From [Clostridium] polysaccharolyticum (lineage in GTDB: Bacteria > Bacillota > Clostridia > Lachnospirales > Lachnospiraceae), in NCBI RefSeq assembly GCF_900111595.1, contig NZ_FOHN01000004.1, positions 169,750 to 233,749 of the forward strand: a stretch of DNA of 64,000 bases, read 5' to 3'. The notes below the pieces were generated by a model. It made no database searches. It worked only from the letters and a program-made list of their open reading frames with translations, and was not told the origin of the DNA. The translations under genes were made by a program, and so were the position numbers. Positions 17,349 through 27,520 of this stretch are shown here, one piece after another. How positions within the stretch are numbered: position 1 is the first letter of the stretch; each line of letters opens with the position of its first letter.

Positions 17349-18638
17349 ATGAAGTTAAGAAATCTTATCATGCTTACAGTGAGGTCGATGGCAAGAATTC
17401 GCTGGAAGCTTTTTTTGATCTGTTCGGTTTGTATCTGTTCTTTTTTTCTTATAGATCAAATGGCTTCCAATTCGTTTCGTTTCATTTATCACAAGATTGA
17501 GCTTAGCAGAATGCTGAAATATGGGAAAGAAAATACGTTACAGATTAAGTTTAATTATATTGAAGAGACAGACGGATTCATAAATTCTGTGAATCAGCTC
17601 ATGCAATACATAGACAAAGTTGACGGGATATATGCTGGAGGAAGCTATGATGAGAGTAGTGAATATTTTGGAGAGTTAAAAAATAACCCAAAATATCAAA
17701 ACATTAATAGAAAAGCATATGCCAATACTTTTCGTATGGAGACATTAGGTTTATCGGAAGTGATTTATGTAAATCATGGAATGGAGCAGTTGTGCAAGTT
17801 GAAAACAATAGTGGGAGATACTGACTTTAAAAAGTATAAAGAAGAAAATATACGACCAGTTTTAGTGGGATATGGCTTAAGAGATATTTTGAAGGCAGGA
17901 ACAATAATAACATCGCAAAGTAATGGACAAAAATATCAAGTGGTTGGTATTTTAGAAAAAGATCAGAAATGGTTTGGTGATGTTGATGCAGTAGGAACTG
18001 GTGTAGTTTCATTAAATTACAAAATAATTGCAGCAAGAAGTCAAAATGAAATAGACAAAAGTGACAATAGAGTAATGTCAACTCTGTGTACTTTATCAAC
18101 ATCTTTTCTTTTGCTAGAATCAAATAGTGAAACGGAGAATATTAAGAATTTAATTATAACGAAAGCTAAGCAATTAGGATTATCAGTCAGTATTGTGCCG
18201 ATGGAAGAGGTCATTAAAGATTATGAAGAATCATATCGTGAAAATATGAATACTGCATTTCTGATTACATTTGTTTTTGTGCTTTTCTCCAGCATTGCTA
18301 TATCTTCATCTGCAGTTGTTTCTATTCTAATGCGAAAAAGAGAAATTGGCATTTTGTATGCAAATGGCTGTTCAAGAAGAGACATTGCGTGGAAGATTAT
18401 TCTTGAAAATGCATACATAATTTTTCTGTCTGTGGGAATTGCTTTTTCAATCAGAACATATTTGATCTTAAAGGATAAATTCAAAGCATTTTCAGGATTA
18501 ATACGTCAGATACATATCCAGCTGACATTACCGTTTATGGTGTTAATCACGCTTCTGATTATTATAATTGCAAGTGTTCCACCAGTCATGATAATGAGTA
18601 AGATGAAACCAGTAGAATTAATAGGAGGAAATGAGTGA
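17349..18638 (+). CDS. FtsX-like ABC transporter permease (MacB type)
   Basis: 429 residues, full length. TM1 (about 17-36), a ~260-residue extracytoplasmic domain, then three TMs (about 305-330, 350-372, 395-420) and the family's closing motif SKMKPVELIGG. Such permeases move peptides or lipoproteins with a MacB/LolD-type ATPase. AAGGGGA precedes ATG. The stop codon overlaps the ATPase start (TGATG). The gene is intact, but its partner permease and ATPase are both broken, so it may no longer have a working complex. Confidence 0.8.
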   Translation: MKLRNLIMLTVRSMARIRWKLFLICSVCICSFFLIDQMASNSFRFIYHKIELSRMLKYGKENTLQIKFNYIEETDGFINSVNQLMQYIDKVDGIYAGGSYDESSEYFGELKNNPKYQNINRKAYANTFRMETLGLSEVIYVNHGMEQLCKLKTIVGDTDFKKYKEENIRPVLVGYGLRDILKAGTIITSQSNGQKYQVVGILEKDQKWFGDVDAVGTGVVSLNYKIIAARSQNEIDKSDNRVMSTLCTLSTSFLLLESNSETENIKNLIITKAKQLGLSVSIVPMEEVIKDYEESYRENMNTAFLITFVFVLFSSIAISSSAVVSILMRKREIGILYANGCSRRDIAWKIILENAYIIFLSVGIAFSIRTYLILKDKFKAFSGLIRQIHIQLTLPFMVLITLLIIIIASVPPVMIMSKMKPVELIGGNE

Positions 18639-19228
18639 TGATCCGGTTAGAGTGTATAGATAAAGTTTACCGAGGGGAAAGTTTTGAAGAAAAGGCATTG
18701 AATCATGTGTCATTACAAATTAAAGATGGTGAATACTTTCTTGATGATATAGAAATCCATAATTTGCCTATTACACAGCTGCATAATATTCGAAAGAGAA
18801 AGATTAGTTTTGTTTTTCAGCAGTTTGCTCTAATGAATCATTGTTCAGTGTATGAAAATATAGAGGTTCCATTGCTTGCCCAGAATGTAAAGAAGGCAAT
18901 TCGTAAACAGATAATCATGGAAAAGCTAGAAATGTTGAATATAAAGGAGTTAAAAAACAAGCTTCCAATCCACATATCGGGCGGACAGTAGCAAAGAGTT
19001 GCAATTGCAAGAGCATTAGCAAGCAATAATCAGATTATTCTGGCTGATGAACCAACAGGTGCATTAGACAAGAAAACTGGAGAGGAAGTTATGGAGATTT
19101 TTAAGAAAATAAATGAAACTGGAAAGACAGTTATTTTAGTAACACATGATGAAAAAGTAGCCAGTAAAACAAAAAGAATTATAACGTTGTCTGATGGGAA
19201 AATAGTAGGAGATGAAAAGAATGATTAA
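18638..19228 (+). pseudogene. MacB/LolD-type ABC ATPase lacking Walker A and split by an amber codon
   Basis: The start is ATG 18638 behind AGGAGG. The frame runs to TAG 18989-18991 in place of the CAG expected in the signature SGGQQQRVAIARA, and continues without further shift to TAA 19228 through Walker B (IILADEPTGALD) and the H-loop (VILVTHDEK). Separately, the P-loop is gone: IKDGEY runs straight into FLDDIEI at 18728-18740, removing roughly 30 residues in frame. GGTGAATAC at the joint could be the trace of a direct repeat. Either lesion alone would abolish ATPase function. Confidence 0.85.
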
Positions 19229-19637
19229 GAAGAGGATAATTGGAGTTATTTTAATAGCAATAATTATAATATTAGGTCTGTTTATCTGGAAGGTTCAAGG
19301 AAATAAAAAGTCGAAGATCAAAGAAGTGCTAAATTGTGAATATCATATTGAGAAAGAGGAGTATGAGGAACAATATAATTGCTTTAAGGATAACTTTACG
19401 ATGAAAAAGGGAGCAGAGTATAAATTGAAATGGAATGTGACACTGAGTTCTGGTGATTGCGTTTTAAAAGTTGAAAATTCTAATAAAGAGAAATTGTGGG
19501 AAGAAAAAGTGACAGCTGATGATAATTTTGAAAAAGATATTACGTTAGAAGGCGAAGGAGATGCAGTAGTGTATATTGAGATTAACGAAGAGACAGAAGG
19601 AAAAACTTCGTTGATTATTGATGAATTAGTAAAATAG
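19221..19637 (+). CDS. Membrane-anchored extracytoplasmic protein of unknown function
   Basis: 138 residues from ATG 19221, chosen because GTAGGAG ends directly before the in-frame ATG at 19212 and is 9 bases from this one. It overlaps the ATPase remnant's end. One N-terminal TM (about 5-25) acts as an uncleaved anchor; the outside part has a beta-rich look (YKLKWNVTLSSGDCVLKVEN) and two Cys. Likely an accessory protein of the exporter set. No family recognised. Confidence 0.6.
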   Translation: MIKKRIIGVILIAIIIILGLFIWKVQGNKKSKIKEVLNCEYHIEKEEYEEQYNCFKDNFTMKKGAEYKLKWNVTLSSGDCVLKVENSNKEKLWEEKVTADDNFEKDITLEGEGDAVVYIEINEETEGKTSLIIDELVK

Positions 19638-19787
19638 TTAATCTATCTCGTTAGGTATCTTAACTAAATATTCGGAAAAGTATATACTAAAAGATGAGAA
19701 AATTTTAATTATTCAGTAAATGCTGACAAAATTCCTTCCCCCTATGCATATACATAAAAAGAAATCATATTACACAAAGGGGAATAC

Positions 19788-20309
19788 ATGAACAAAAAGA
19801 AATTTCGAACAGAGTTATTATGGGAGTCACCTTTTCTTACATTGATATATGTTTTATTCTATAGTGTCTTTATTTTCCTTATAGTCCTTTTGCTTGCTGG
19901 AGCAAAAAATGAAAAAGTAATTCCTGTTTCCATTACCTGTCTTCGCACTGTTTTAATAGGTTTTCTTTTTGCAGGAATCTTAACAGCCAGTACCTGTCTG
20001 CATTTTATGCTGAAAAGAAAGCAGTACCTGATTTATTATGTAGCTGGAGCATCCTACAGAATGCTGATCACATACATAACAGCGAAACAATATATTATGC
20101 TGGTAATTTCACTAAGTATGAATCTTTTGTATGTAAATTTTACAGATTTCTTTTATAATGTCTTACATACAGGCAATTCATTTCGTGACTTAGTTTGTTA
20201 TAGCATTGCGGGCATGTTTATATGCTGTCTGTTAAACGTTCTTGTTTCTATGTGTTCTTTTGTTCTTATAAAACAGTTACATCCTTTTAGTGAAAGGTGG
20301 GAAAGATAA
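19788..20309 (+). CDS. Four-TM membrane protein, FtsX-permease-like
   Basis: 173 residues with four predicted TM segments (about 18-41, 52-74, 99-122, 140-166). The pattern LKRKQYLIYYVAGASYRMLITYITAKQ between TM2 and TM3 recalls the cytoplasmic coupling loop of FtsX permeases (RR.E..ilra.Ga....i..i...E). It has no extracytoplasmic domain. AAAGGGGA lies 5 bases before ATG. Its TAA overlaps the ATG of the next gene (TAATG), so the two are translationally coupled and probably form one complex. Confidence 0.6.
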   Translation: MNKKKFRTELLWESPFLTLIYVLFYSVFIFLIVLLLAGAKNEKVIPVSITCLRTVLIGFLFAGILTASTCLHFMLKRKQYLIYYVAGASYRMLITYITAKQYIMLVISLSMNLLYVNFTDFFYNVLHTGNSFRDLVCYSIAGMFICCLLNVLVSMCSFVLIKQLHPFSERWER

Positions 20310-21010
20310 TGCAATATGTAGAATTACATCAAGTGAGCCAGCAAAAAGCAAGTAAAAAGCATTCTATGAGCAGGCCAATTGAACAATTGAATCTGGCTGC
20401 TGGGAAAAGAAGCATCATAGGGATTCGAGCCAAAGAAACAAAAGCCCGTACTGCACTGATTCATATTTTAAGCGGAGTAAGCATACCTGCTAGTGGCAGC
20501 TACTTTATTGATGCTTTGCCATTGCCTTATCAGTCGGATAAACAGATGGCAGCCTTTCGAAATTCAAATATTGGAAGTGTATCATATTCTTTTCCTTTAA
20601 TTCCTAAATGGAATGTAATAGAAAATGTATCGTTTCCCCTAAATTACAGCTCTAGATGTGGCCAGTCCAGATTGGAAGCAATTGCTTTAAAAGCTCTTAA
20701 ATTTGTAAAACTTCATGACACAGCAAAACGTGAACTCTGGACATTAACTTCAGGAGAGGAATTACGGATAAAAATTGCGAGGGCGATTGTAAATATGCCT
20801 AAGGTTGTAATAGCTGAGATATCGTTGGAAGAATTGAATAAAAGCCAGGCAGATCCTGTTATTGATATCATTAGTAATCTTCCTGCATTAGATATTACGA
20901 CGATTTTACTTACAGAAGATCCCGAACTTGAAAAAATATGCAGCCGTCAGTATGAGCTTTTGGAAAATACCCTTGTTGAAACAAAAGGAATGAAACATTA
21001 TCCAGTTTAG
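20309..21010 (+). CDS. Degenerate ABC-type ATPase-like protein (pseudo-ATPase)
   Basis: 233 residues from ATG 20309 (AAGGTGGG upstream, overlapping the previous stop). The whole ABC domain order is visible but the catalytic residues are changed: the P-loop region is GIRAKETKART, lacking the GxxGxGK[ST] pattern; the Q-loop has YSF where FQ is expected; the signature is LTSGEEL; Walker B is VVIAEIS, without D-E-P; and the H-loop reads LLTEDP, Glu for His. The frame is long and clean, so this looks like a maintained non-hydrolysing relative rather than a fresh pseudogene. Coupled to the 4-TM protein. Confidence 0.7.
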   Translation: MQYVELHQVSQQKASKKHSMSRPIEQLNLAAGKRSIIGIRAKETKARTALIHILSGVSIPASGSYFIDALPLPYQSDKQMAAFRNSNIGSVSYSFPLIPKWNVIENVSFPLNYSSRCGQSRLEAIALKALKFVKLHDTAKRELWTLTSGEELRIKIARAIVNMPKVVIAEISLEELNKSQADPVIDIISNLPALDITTILLTEDPELEKICSRQYELLENTLVETKGMKHYPV

Positions 21011-21028
21011 AAATCGAATAAAAGCTAT

Positions 21029-21072
21029 TGAGGTGATAGATACTACCAAAGTATTCAATCACCTCATTTTTT
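21029..21072 (+). terminator. Terminator between the pseudo-ABC gene and atpB
   Basis: TGAGGTGAT plus inner bases (21029-21042) pair with GTATTCAATCACCTCA (21051-21066), followed by six T. It ends only about 20-90 bp before the possible atpB starts, leaving little room for a promoter. Confidence 0.75.
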
Positions 21073-21090
21073 GCGTTATATTTTTTAAGA

Positions 21091-21819
21091 GTGCAGAAGA
21101 AAGTGCAAAAGGATAGAAAGGAAGTGAGCAAAACGAAAGAATTCGCAGTTAATCTAATGGAGGAACTGAACGTCGAAACTGTGTTTACCATTCCAGTATC
21201 AGGAGGAATTAAAATTGCAGAATCTGTCGTAGTTACATGGATAATCATGGCTATCATGGTGGGTCTGTCCATTCTTTTTGTCCGCAATCTTAAAGTTGAA
21301 AATCCTGGGAAAAAGCAGCTTGCTATGGAAGCAGGGTATTCCTTTTTTTATCATTTTTTTGATGATATGCTTGGAGAACATGGAAGACGTTATATTTCGT
21401 ATCTCATTACCATTGTCTGGTTTATTGGCATTGCCAATATGATAGGGCTTTTTGGACTGAAACCGCCAACCAAAGACCTTGGTGTAACAGTGGCTCTTGC
21501 CATTATGAGTATCGTGCTTATTGAGTATTCTTCCTTTCATGCAAGGGGATTTGCCGGCAAGCTTCTGGCATTTGCAGATCCAGTTCCGCTTCTGGTTCCT
21601 ATCAATATACTGGAACTGTTCATAAGGCCGTTATCTTTGTGTATGCGGCTTTTTGGAAATGTGCTGGGTTCCTTTGTTGTAATGGAATTGTTAAGAGGAC
21701 TTTGTGCTTGGGTTCTTCCAGTTCCTTTTAGTTTGTACTTTGATATTTTTGATGGATTTATACAAGCATATGTATTTGCATTTTTGACTTCTCTATTTAT
21801 GAAAGAGGCTATCGAATAA
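21091..21819 (+). CDS. atpB: ATP synthase subunit a
   Basis: Membrane stator subunit of Fo that carries ions to the c-ring. Five to six TMs and the essential arginine in LCMRLFGN (R186 counted from 21091) are present, as is the C-terminal [14 protein letters not shown] motif. The start is uncertain: GTG 21091 gives 242 residues, GTG 21124 has AAAAGGA about 11 bases upstream, and ATG 21160 begins at the conserved region. First gene of an eight-gene atpBEFHAGDC operon; atpI is absent. Confidence 0.95.
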   Translation: MQKKVQKDRKEVSKTKEFAVNLMEELNVETVFTIPVSGGIKIAESVVVTWIIMAIMVGLSILFVRNLKVENPGKKQLAMEAGYSFFYHFFDDMLGEHGRRYISYLITIVWFIGIANMIGLFGLKPPTKDLGVTVALAIMSIVLIEYSSFHARGFAGKLLAFADPVPLLVPINILELFIRPLSLCMRLFGNVLGSFVVMELLRGLCAWVLPVPFSLYFDIFDGFIQAYVFAFLTSLFMKEAIE

Positions 21820-21832
21820 AGGAGGTAATCGT

Positions 21833-22057
21833 ATGTCAACAGCTATTGCGATTGGAGCAGCTATTGCTGTATTAACAGGTATTGGAGCAGGTATAGGAAT
21901 TGGGATAGCGACAGGAAGGGCAGTAGATGCCATTGCCAGACAGCCAGAAGCAGACGGCAAGATCTCAAAATCCCTGTTACTTGGCTGTGCCCTTGCAGAA
22001 GCAACAGCTATTTATGGTTTTGTAATTGGACTTCTGATTATTCTATTCTTAGGATAA
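21833..22057 (+). CDS. atpE: ATP synthase subunit c
   Basis: 74-residue hairpin of the rotor ring. TM1 carries the Gly-rich packing motif ([13 protein letters not shown]), the loop has RQPEADG, and the ion-binding carboxylate is E56 in LAEATAIYG. The Na+ ligands known from Ilyobacter tartaricus (Gln32 in TM1 and Ser66 after the Glu) are Ile23 and Ala57 here, which suggests proton rather than sodium coupling. Very strong AAAGGAGG site. Confidence 0.95.
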   Translation: MSTAIAIGAAIAVLTGIGAGIGIGIATGRAVDAIARQPEADGKISKSLLLGCALAEATAIYGFVIGLLIILFLG

Positions 22058-22099
22058 TATGAGGCTAGAACAAGTGATACACGAAAGGTTGTGAAAGTT

Positions 22100-22606
22100 A
22101 TGGGAATGCTTCGGTTAGACTGGAACATTGTTGCAACGATAGTCAATCTCCTTGTGCTTTATTTTCTTATGCGCCGTTTTCTGTTTGGGCCTATTCAGGC
22201 AATCCTTGATAAACGGAAGGAACTGATAGAATCCAGATTTCATGAGGCAAAAGAAGAACAGTTACAGGCAGGCCAGATGAAAGAAAAATACCAGGGCCTG
22301 TTAGCCAATGCCAAAGAAGAGTCGGCACAGATAGTGGAACGGGCTAGAGAACAGGCAAAAACAGAATATGAGAGCAGACTTTCTTGTGCAGAAGAACAGG
22401 CAGAGAAAATGCTAGAAGCTGCAAGAGAAAAAATGGAACAGGAGCATGACAAGATGCTTAAGGAATTAGAAAGCCAGATATCGACCCTTGTTATGTGTGC
22501 AGCAGGGAAAGTCATTGGCCGAAATGCTTCTCCTAAGTATGACGAAGCATTATACAATCAGTTTTTAGATGAAGCAGGTGGTATAGATGGCCCAGATCGC
22601 AATTAA
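22100..22606 (+). CDS. atpF: ATP synthase subunit b
   Basis: Peripheral stalk subunit: one N-terminal TM (about 8-27) followed by a long charged helix (about 30-150). ATG 22100 is preferred because AAAGG sits 11 bases upstream; GTG 22091 is closer to the site than is usual. The 3' end overlaps atpH by 20 bp. Confidence 0.92.
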   Translation: MGMLRLDWNIVATIVNLLVLYFLMRRFLFGPIQAILDKRKELIESRFHEAKEEQLQAGQMKEKYQGLLANAKEESAQIVERAREQAKTEYESRLSCAEEQAEKMLEAAREKMEQEHDKMLKELESQISTLVMCAAGKVIGRNASPKYDEALYNQFLDEAGGIDGPDRN

Positions 22607-23099
22607 CTATGCAAAAGCTTTATATCAGTTGGGCATTACACCAGATACTATGAAAGACACTAGGCGTAAATACAGGAAAACACAAGAATTGCAGAAAGCA
22701 CTTCTAAGTCCGGTTATTCCAAAACAGCAGAAACACCAGATAATTGAAAAAATCTTTGCTCCCTCGGTGCATGGCTTTCTGAAACTGCTTTGTGATTATC
22801 AGTCTGTCAATCTTTTGCCACAGATTTTTGAAGCTTATAAGAAAATTTACTATCAGGAAAATGATGTGCTGGCAGCAGAACTTATGTATGTGACAGAACC
22901 TAGTGAACAGCAGGTACAGCAGTTCAAAAACTATCTAAGAAAACGTTTCCAGAAAGAAAAAGTACACATTCGTAAGATACAAGATCCTGCTTTGGTGGGC
23001 GGTTTCATATTAAAAGCAGGAGACCTAGAGATGGACTGGAGTCTGAGAGGACGCTTTTTACGTCTGGAACAGAAACTGGTATATGGGAATTCCCAATAA
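22587..23099 (+). CDS. atpH: ATP synthase subunit delta
   Basis: 170 residues. Joins the peripheral stalk to the top of F1. The N-terminal [14 protein letters not shown] motif ([11 protein letters not shown]) and the C-terminal [19 protein letters not shown] are typical. Overlaps the end of atpF, consistent with translational coupling. Confidence 0.92.
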   Translation: MAQIAINYAKALYQLGITPDTMKDTRRKYRKTQELQKALLSPVIPKQQKHQIIEKIFAPSVHGFLKLLCDYQSVNLLPQIFEAYKKIYYQENDVLAAELMYVTEPSEQQVQQFKNYLRKRFQKEKVHIRKIQDPALVGGFILKAGDLEMDWSLRGRFLRLEQKLVYGNSQ

Positions 23100-23119
23100 G
23101 GATTTCAGGAGGTGAAGAT

Positions 23120-24625
23120 TTGGGGGCAATTAGTTCAGAAGAGATTATTTCTATTCTAAAAAGTGAAATAGAACAATATGACCAGATAAGCAAAGAACAA
23201 GAAGCTGGTTCTGTTATCTGGGCTGGTGATGGGATTGCAGTCCTTTATGGAATTGAGCACGCTATGTACGGAGAAATTATTATCTTTGAAAATGGTGTGA
23301 AAGGCATGGTTCTGGATATTCAGCCAAATCAGGTAAGCTGTATTATCTTTGGAAGGGATACGCAGATTAAAGAAGGAACGAAGGTTACTAGAACCAAGAG
23401 AAAAGCAGGAGTGCCAGCAGGTGATGCATTTCTTGGAAGAGTAGTGGATGCCTTAGGGGCTCCCATAGATGGAAAAGGTGAGATTGAATCCAGTGATTTT
23501 TGCCCTATTGAAAATGAGGCACCTGGTATTGTAGACAGGCAAAGTGTCAGCCAGCCTATGGCTACAGGAATTCTAGCCATAGATTCTATGTTCCCTATAG
23601 GCCGTGGACAGAGAGAACTTATTATTGGGGACAGGCAGACAGGAAAAACTGCAATTGCTATTGATACAATAGTCAATCAGAAAGGAAAAAATGTCATATG
23701 CATTTACGTTGCCATTGGACAAAAGGCATCTGCTGTTGCAAAACTGGTAAATAATCTGAAAAGCCATGATGCTATGGACTATACCATTGTCATGTCAGCT
23801 ACGGCAAGTGATTCTGCCTCATTGCAGTATATTGCACCTTATGCAGGAACGGCATTAGGTGAATATTTTATGTACAATGGGAAAGATGTACTGATTGTAT
23901 ATGACGATTTAAGCAAACATGCAGTTGCATACCGTGCAATATCCCTTTTATTAGAACGGTCTCCAGGCCGAGAGGCTTATCCAGGAGATGTGTTTTATCT
24001 TCACTCTCGTCTGTTAGAGCGTTCTAGTAAGCTAAAAGATGAGCTGGGAGGTGGTTCTATGACAGCACTTCCAATAATAGAGACACAGGCGGGAGATGTA
24101 TCGGCCTATATTCCAACCAATGTTATTTCCATTACAGATGGACAGATTTTTTTAGAATCAGACTTGTTCTTCTCAGGAATGAGGCCAGCTGTAAATGTAG
24201 GGCTATCTGTATCACGTGTTGGTGGTGCAGCCCAGACAAAAGCAATGAAGAAGGCATCAGGTACCATTCGTATTGATTTGGCACAGTTCCGTGAAATGGA
24301 GGTATTCACCCAGTTTAGTTCGGACTTAGATGCCAGCACGAAGAACCAGCTTTTGTACGGCCATATCTTGATGGAACTTTTAAAACAGCCACTTTACCAG
24401 CCAATGAGTCTTGCAAGACAGGTTATTACTTTATGTGCAGCCAGTCACGAGGTATTTATGTCTGTGCCAGTTAAGGAGGTAAAACAGTTTCAGATGGATA
24501 TGCTGGAATTCTTTGAACGGGAGCACCGGGAAATTGTAGAGGAAATCAATGAAAGCAAAGTGCTTACAGATGAGCTTGCACAAGCCATTGTAACTGCTGC
24601 CAATGAATTTAAAGATCGAGGTTAA
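23120..24625 (+). CDS. atpA: ATP synthase subunit alpha
   Basis: 501 residues. Non-catalytic nucleotide-binding subunit of F1 with P-loop GDRQTGKTA and the family signature around [14 protein letters not shown]. The start is TTG 23120 behind AGGAGGTG; no ATG is placed as well. Normal length. Confidence 0.96.
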   Translation: MGAISSEEIISILKSEIEQYDQISKEQEAGSVIWAGDGIAVLYGIEHAMYGEIIIFENGVKGMVLDIQPNQVSCIIFGRDTQIKEGTKVTRTKRKAGVPAGDAFLGRVVDALGAPIDGKGEIESSDFCPIENEAPGIVDRQSVSQPMATGILAIDSMFPIGRGQRELIIGDRQTGKTAIAIDTIVNQKGKNVICIYVAIGQKASAVAKLVNNLKSHDAMDYTIVMSATASDSASLQYIAPYAGTALGEYFMYNGKDVLIVYDDLSKHAVAYRAISLLLERSPGREAYPGDVFYLHSRLLERSSKLKDELGGGSMTALPIIETQAGDVSAYIPTNVISITDGQIFLESDLFFSGMRPAVNVGLSVSRVGGAAQTKAMKKASGTIRIDLAQFREMEVFTQFSSDLDASTKNQLLYGHILMELLKQPLYQPMSLARQVITLCAASHEVFMSVPVKEVKQFQMDMLEFFEREHREIVEEINESKVLTDELAQAIVTAANEFKDRG

Positions 24626-24628
24626 GCT

Positions 24629-25525
24629 ATGGCAAATACGAAGGAAATTCAAAAGAGAATGAAGAGTATAAAGGATACAATGAAAATTACTAGTGCAATG
24701 TATATGATATCTTCTTCTAAGCTTCGCACTGCCAAGAAAAAGCTAGAAGAAGCGGAACCTTATTTCTTTACCTTACAGTCTGTTATTGCACGTCTGCTTC
24801 GCCATATACCAGAAGTACACAGTATTTTCTTTGAACAGAATACTTCGATTCCTGAGGAAGAAAAAAGAAGAGGCTTTATCGTCATTACTGCAGACAAAGG
24901 ACTAGCAGGAGCGTATAATCATAACGCCATCAAAAAAACGCATGAACTGTTGAAAAAAGGAAAAAACAACAAAGTATTCGCCGTTGGAGAAGCAGGACGT
25001 CAGTTCTTTCTGAAAGAGAATTTAGAAGTAGATAAACACTTTATGTATACGGTACAAAAACCAACCCTTCACAGGGCACGTGTCCTAGAGGATTATGTTT
25101 TGGACTTATATCAGAACAATGAGCTGGATGAAGTATATATTGTGTATACCAGAATGGAAAATGCATTTTCAATGATTACCGAGACAAAACGGCTTCTTCC
25201 TATGAAACAGGAGGATTTTGTGGTGAAGCAAATACCTGCTGATACCTATCAGGAGGAGATACGTCTTGCTGCACCAGCAGAATATATTATGGATCGTGTC
25301 ATTACCAGTTACGTCAATGGATTTATCTATGGTGCCTTAGTCGAATCTTACTGTTCCGAACAGAATTCTCGAATGATGGCAATGGAGTCTGCTACTGCAA
25401 GTGCGAAAGACATGTTATTTACCTTAAAGAAGGAATATAATCAGCTAAGGCAGGCTGCTATTACGCAGGAGATTACAGAGGTAATAGGTGGTGCAAAAGC
25501 CAAGAAGCGAAAACAGAAAAAATAA
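24629..25525 (+). CDS. atpG: ATP synthase subunit gamma
   Basis: 298 residues. Central rotor shaft, two long terminal helices: the N-terminal KEIQKRMKSIKDTMKIT and the C-terminal QAAITQEITEVIGGA are conserved blocks. Three bp after atpA. Confidence 0.95.
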   Translation: MANTKEIQKRMKSIKDTMKITSAMYMISSSKLRTAKKKLEEAEPYFFTLQSVIARLLRHIPEVHSIFFEQNTSIPEEEKRRGFIVITADKGLAGAYNHNAIKKTHELLKKGKNNKVFAVGEAGRQFFLKENLEVDKHFMYTVQKPTLHRARVLEDYVLDLYQNNELDEVYIVYTRMENAFSMITETKRLLPMKQEDFVVKQIPADTYQEEIRLAAPAEYIMDRVITSYVNGFIYGALVESYCSEQNSRMMAMESATASAKDMLFTLKKEYNQLRQAAITQEITEVIGGAKAKKRKQKK

Positions 25526-26971
<1,446 letters not shown>

Positions 26972-26983
26972 GAAGGTCATGAA

Positions 26984-27394
26984 ATGGATCCGTTATTTTT
27001 AAAAGTTATCACCTTTGAACGAGAATTCTATTTTGATAAATGTACTCAGGTTGTTTTTACCATGGAAGACGGAGAAGTAGCCATACAGGCTCACCACGAA
27101 AATATGCTGTTTGCTGTGGATCCTGGAGAAATCCGTGTGGCCAAAGCCGATGGCAGTATTGAGAGAGGTGTTTTAGGTACGGGATTTGCTTATGTGATGA
27201 ACAACCGTGTTATTATTATGGTAGATACAGCAGAGCATCCAGATGAAATTGACATGGTACGTGCAGAACGTGCAAGACTGAGAGCACAAGAACAGCTAAG
27301 ACAGAAACAGTCCATTGCAGAATACTATCATACACAGATTTCCATGGCAAAAGCCATTTCTCGAATGAAAGTAAGAAAAAAATACAAGATATAG
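26984..27394 (+). CDS. atpC: ATP synthase subunit epsilon
   Basis: 136 residues: N-terminal beta-sandwich (about 5-85, with FTMEDGEVAIQAHHENM) and a C-terminal two-helix region (90-136). Closes the operon; a terminator follows about 75 bp later. Confidence 0.92.
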   Translation: MDPLFLKVITFEREFYFDKCTQVVFTMEDGEVAIQAHHENMLFAVDPGEIRVAKADGSIERGVLGTGFAYVMNNRVIIMVDTAEHPDEIDMVRAERARLRAQEQLRQKQSIAEYYHTQISMAKAISRMKVRKKYKI

Positions 27395-27467
27395 GAAGAG
27401 CGAAGAAGATATGGAGAAAGAAAATGTATCATATATAATAACTTATACAAAGTGATAATAAAGCACG

Positions 27468-27509
27468 AAATCCCCAGTCAGCTTGACTGAAAAACTGACT
27501 GGGGATTTT
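27468..27509. terminator. Bidirectional terminator between atpC and the mannanase gene
   Basis: AAATCCCCAGTCAG (27468-27482 region) pairs with CTGACTGGGGATTTT (27495-27509). Both strands have A/T tails, so it serves the atp operon and the convergent GH26 gene. Confidence 0.85.
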
Positions 27510-27520
27510 GATTTATCAAT

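Noticed and set aside
20309..21010. Calling the degenerate ABC protein a plain pseudogene
   Set aside because: The frame is full length, translationally coupled and all subdomains are in order; only catalytic residues differ.
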